A DNA stretch of 64,000 nucleotides, from contig OW568883.1 of the NCBI GenBank assembly GCA_938743325.2, positions 310,001-374,000 on the forward strand, in the 5' to 3' direction. A model generated the notes under the pieces. That model made no database searches. It saw nothing but the letters and a program-made list of their open reading frames with translations, and was not told the DNA's origin. A program made the position numbers and the translations under genes. This document shows, in pieces, positions 62,850-64,000 of this stretch (positions are counted from its first letter, which is position 1; each line of letters opens with the position of its first letter). Source of the stretch: Pycnococcus provasolii (taxonomy: Eukaryota; Chlorophyta; Pseudoscourfieldiophyceae; Pseudoscourfieldiales; Pycnococcaceae).

Positions 62850-64000
62850 CTAGTCCTCGTCTTGATTGACAAGCGCCGGCAATGCTTGTGCTACACGGTG
62901 CCCTCGTGGCCTCCCAACGACGCCGAGTTTCATGTCAGGAGGTACGTGCACCACGCCGGTGCGGATGCCGTGGCACAATACGTGCTTGCACTTTCCGAGG
63001 TGCTGATAGCATGTACGCCTCTTCTGTTGTGCACTCACGTTTGCACCTTTGCCACCCCACCCCACACACGTGCACGAATATACCAAGGGATCGGCGTTGA
63101 ACGCGGCAGCAGCCCCAGGCTGAAGCGGCGCGACAAGCCAAAACGCTTTGAGGAGTTTCATGGGCTCATCGAAGGTAAGCCTTGGCGTCGGACGCATCAA
63201 GAAGGTGCTGACCCACAAATGTGCACGCTCCGTGATTGCCTCACGCAGGAGCTCCTCCCACTTATCACTTCCAGGTATGGCGTCAGAGTCTGGCAGTGCC
63301 TCAAGATCCGCAGTGACGTGAGCGAACGTGTTCTGCGTCGGGTAGAGTACACCGAAAGGCGTCCGTACCTCGTACTTGACGTGCTCCTTCTTCAAGTGGA
63401 ATTGTGCTTCCCGCCAATCCTCCGCACTCACCGTTGGGACAAGCTGCCATGACTTCGTTTTCTCCTCGAGACTGCGCTGCTCAATGTACCTTACCACCTT
63501 CGTGCAGAAAGTCGCAAACGTGAATCTTTGTCTGTTGAGATCTTCTTTGAAGGTGCGGTTTTGCCGTTCTAAAGCTTGATTGTGGTGAGCAAAGCCGGGC
63601 AAGTTGAAGCCTCGCGTCCACACGACGTTCTCGCGCCAGTACCCCGTCAGCCAATCGCACCAGTCATTCTCGCCATAGGCAGGATCCTGCCACTTCATGA
63701 CCAACGCATCGAAGAGCGCATCCACAACGCCGTGCGCGAGACCTGCGGGAACATCGTGGAGCTGGAGAATGTCGTGCCGAATATCGTCGAAGTTCTCTGC
63801 GTTCACCAATTTCCCTTTATTGTTCCGGAGAGCGCCGTCTGGCCGTACGAGGTGCGTGTAGCATGTGAGGTGGCGGACATGCGATGGTTGCTCGTCCAAC
63901 TTCGCGAGCGAGGCGTCCAATCCGCGTTTGATGTTTCTCGCATTGTCGGACATTGTGAAAAGAGTTTTCTCCTTCAATGAGAATCCGCAGAGGTTTTCCA
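62850..64000 (-). mobile_element. MULE-type transposase, C-terminal part (continues past right edge)
   Basis: A minus-strand frame enters from the right edge and ends at 62,850, more than 380 residues. TMSDNARNIKRGLDASLAK looks like the central Asp region of an MULE catalytic core, and HLTCYTHLVR follows. The later RENVVWTRGFNLPGFAHHNQ and ALERQNRTFKEDLNRQRF part is typical of the helical insertion. A SWIM-type zinc finger lies near the C-terminus (YSCTCVGWGGKG ... CYQHLGKCKHVLCHGI). The catalytic N-terminal part lies outside the window. Terminal inverted repeats were not recognised. Confidence 0.7.

Noticed and set aside
1-64000. tRNA or rRNA genes
   Set aside because: I looked for T-loop and B-box-like strings and long conserved RNA sequence and found nothing convincing. 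A covariance-model scan would be needed to exclude tRNAs.
1-64000. CRISPR arrays
   Set aside because: The direct repeats present are head-to-tail satellites, interstitial telomere-like units or element ends, without regular unique spacers; the genome is eukaryotic.

Overview
The window reads as nuclear DNA of a photosynthetic eukaryote, most likely a green alga of prasinophyte/chlorophyte grade. Evidence seen: a two-domain WRKY transcription factor; plastid-type proteins (Psb27-like, DUF3119-like, Iojap/RsfS-like); organellar-type glutamyl-tRNA synthetase; peroxisomal urate oxidase; TGTAA just after, or overlapping, many stop codons (the usual green-algal poly(A) signal); and only two recognisable introns. 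Genes are packed tightly, and several convergent pairs end 20-170 bp apart. The species cannot be named from the sequence alone, and a secondary green alga is not excluded.

Layout. 1-14,495 (minus): one uninterrupted reading frame of more than 4,830 codons that runs off the left edge. It encodes a giant surface protein (signal anchor, LamG-like, PA14-like, 15 CSPG/cadherin-type repeats, Thr-rich stretch, GCC2/GCC3 Cys-rich repeats, membrane segments, cytosolic C2 domain). 16-24.9 kb: SET protein, agarase-like glycoside hydrolase, copia-type LTR remnant, TRAPPC12-like TPR protein, LSMT-type SET protein, RsfS/Iojap. 26-30.6 kb: class I histone deacetylase (one intron) convergent with the WRKY factor. 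32-36.4 kb: a selenoprotein glutathione peroxidase with an in-frame TGA at the catalytic position, urate oxidase ending SKL, a membrane-anchored methyltransferase and DPM3. 37-38.2 kb: retroelement fossil. 38.5-44.9 kb: GluRS, BTB protein, two unknown membrane proteins, myo-inositol oxygenase. 45.9-48.4 kb: tyrosine-recombinase element with split direct repeats. 48.5-53.9 kb: DUF3119-like protein and a DExH helicase (one intron). 54.2-56.6 kb: second tyrosine-recombinase-like element. 57.8-61.8 kb: SLC35/TPT-type transporter, Exo70-like subunit and Psb27-like protein. 62.8-64 kb: part of a MULE transposase.

No single pathway unites the genes; the window is ordinary housekeeping mixed with mobile DNA. 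The most notable signals are the giant receptor-like ORF, the selenocysteine peroxidase with a candidate SECIS, and TTAGGG-type tracts lying about 65-235 bp upstream of nine start codons, including both sides of three divergent promoters.
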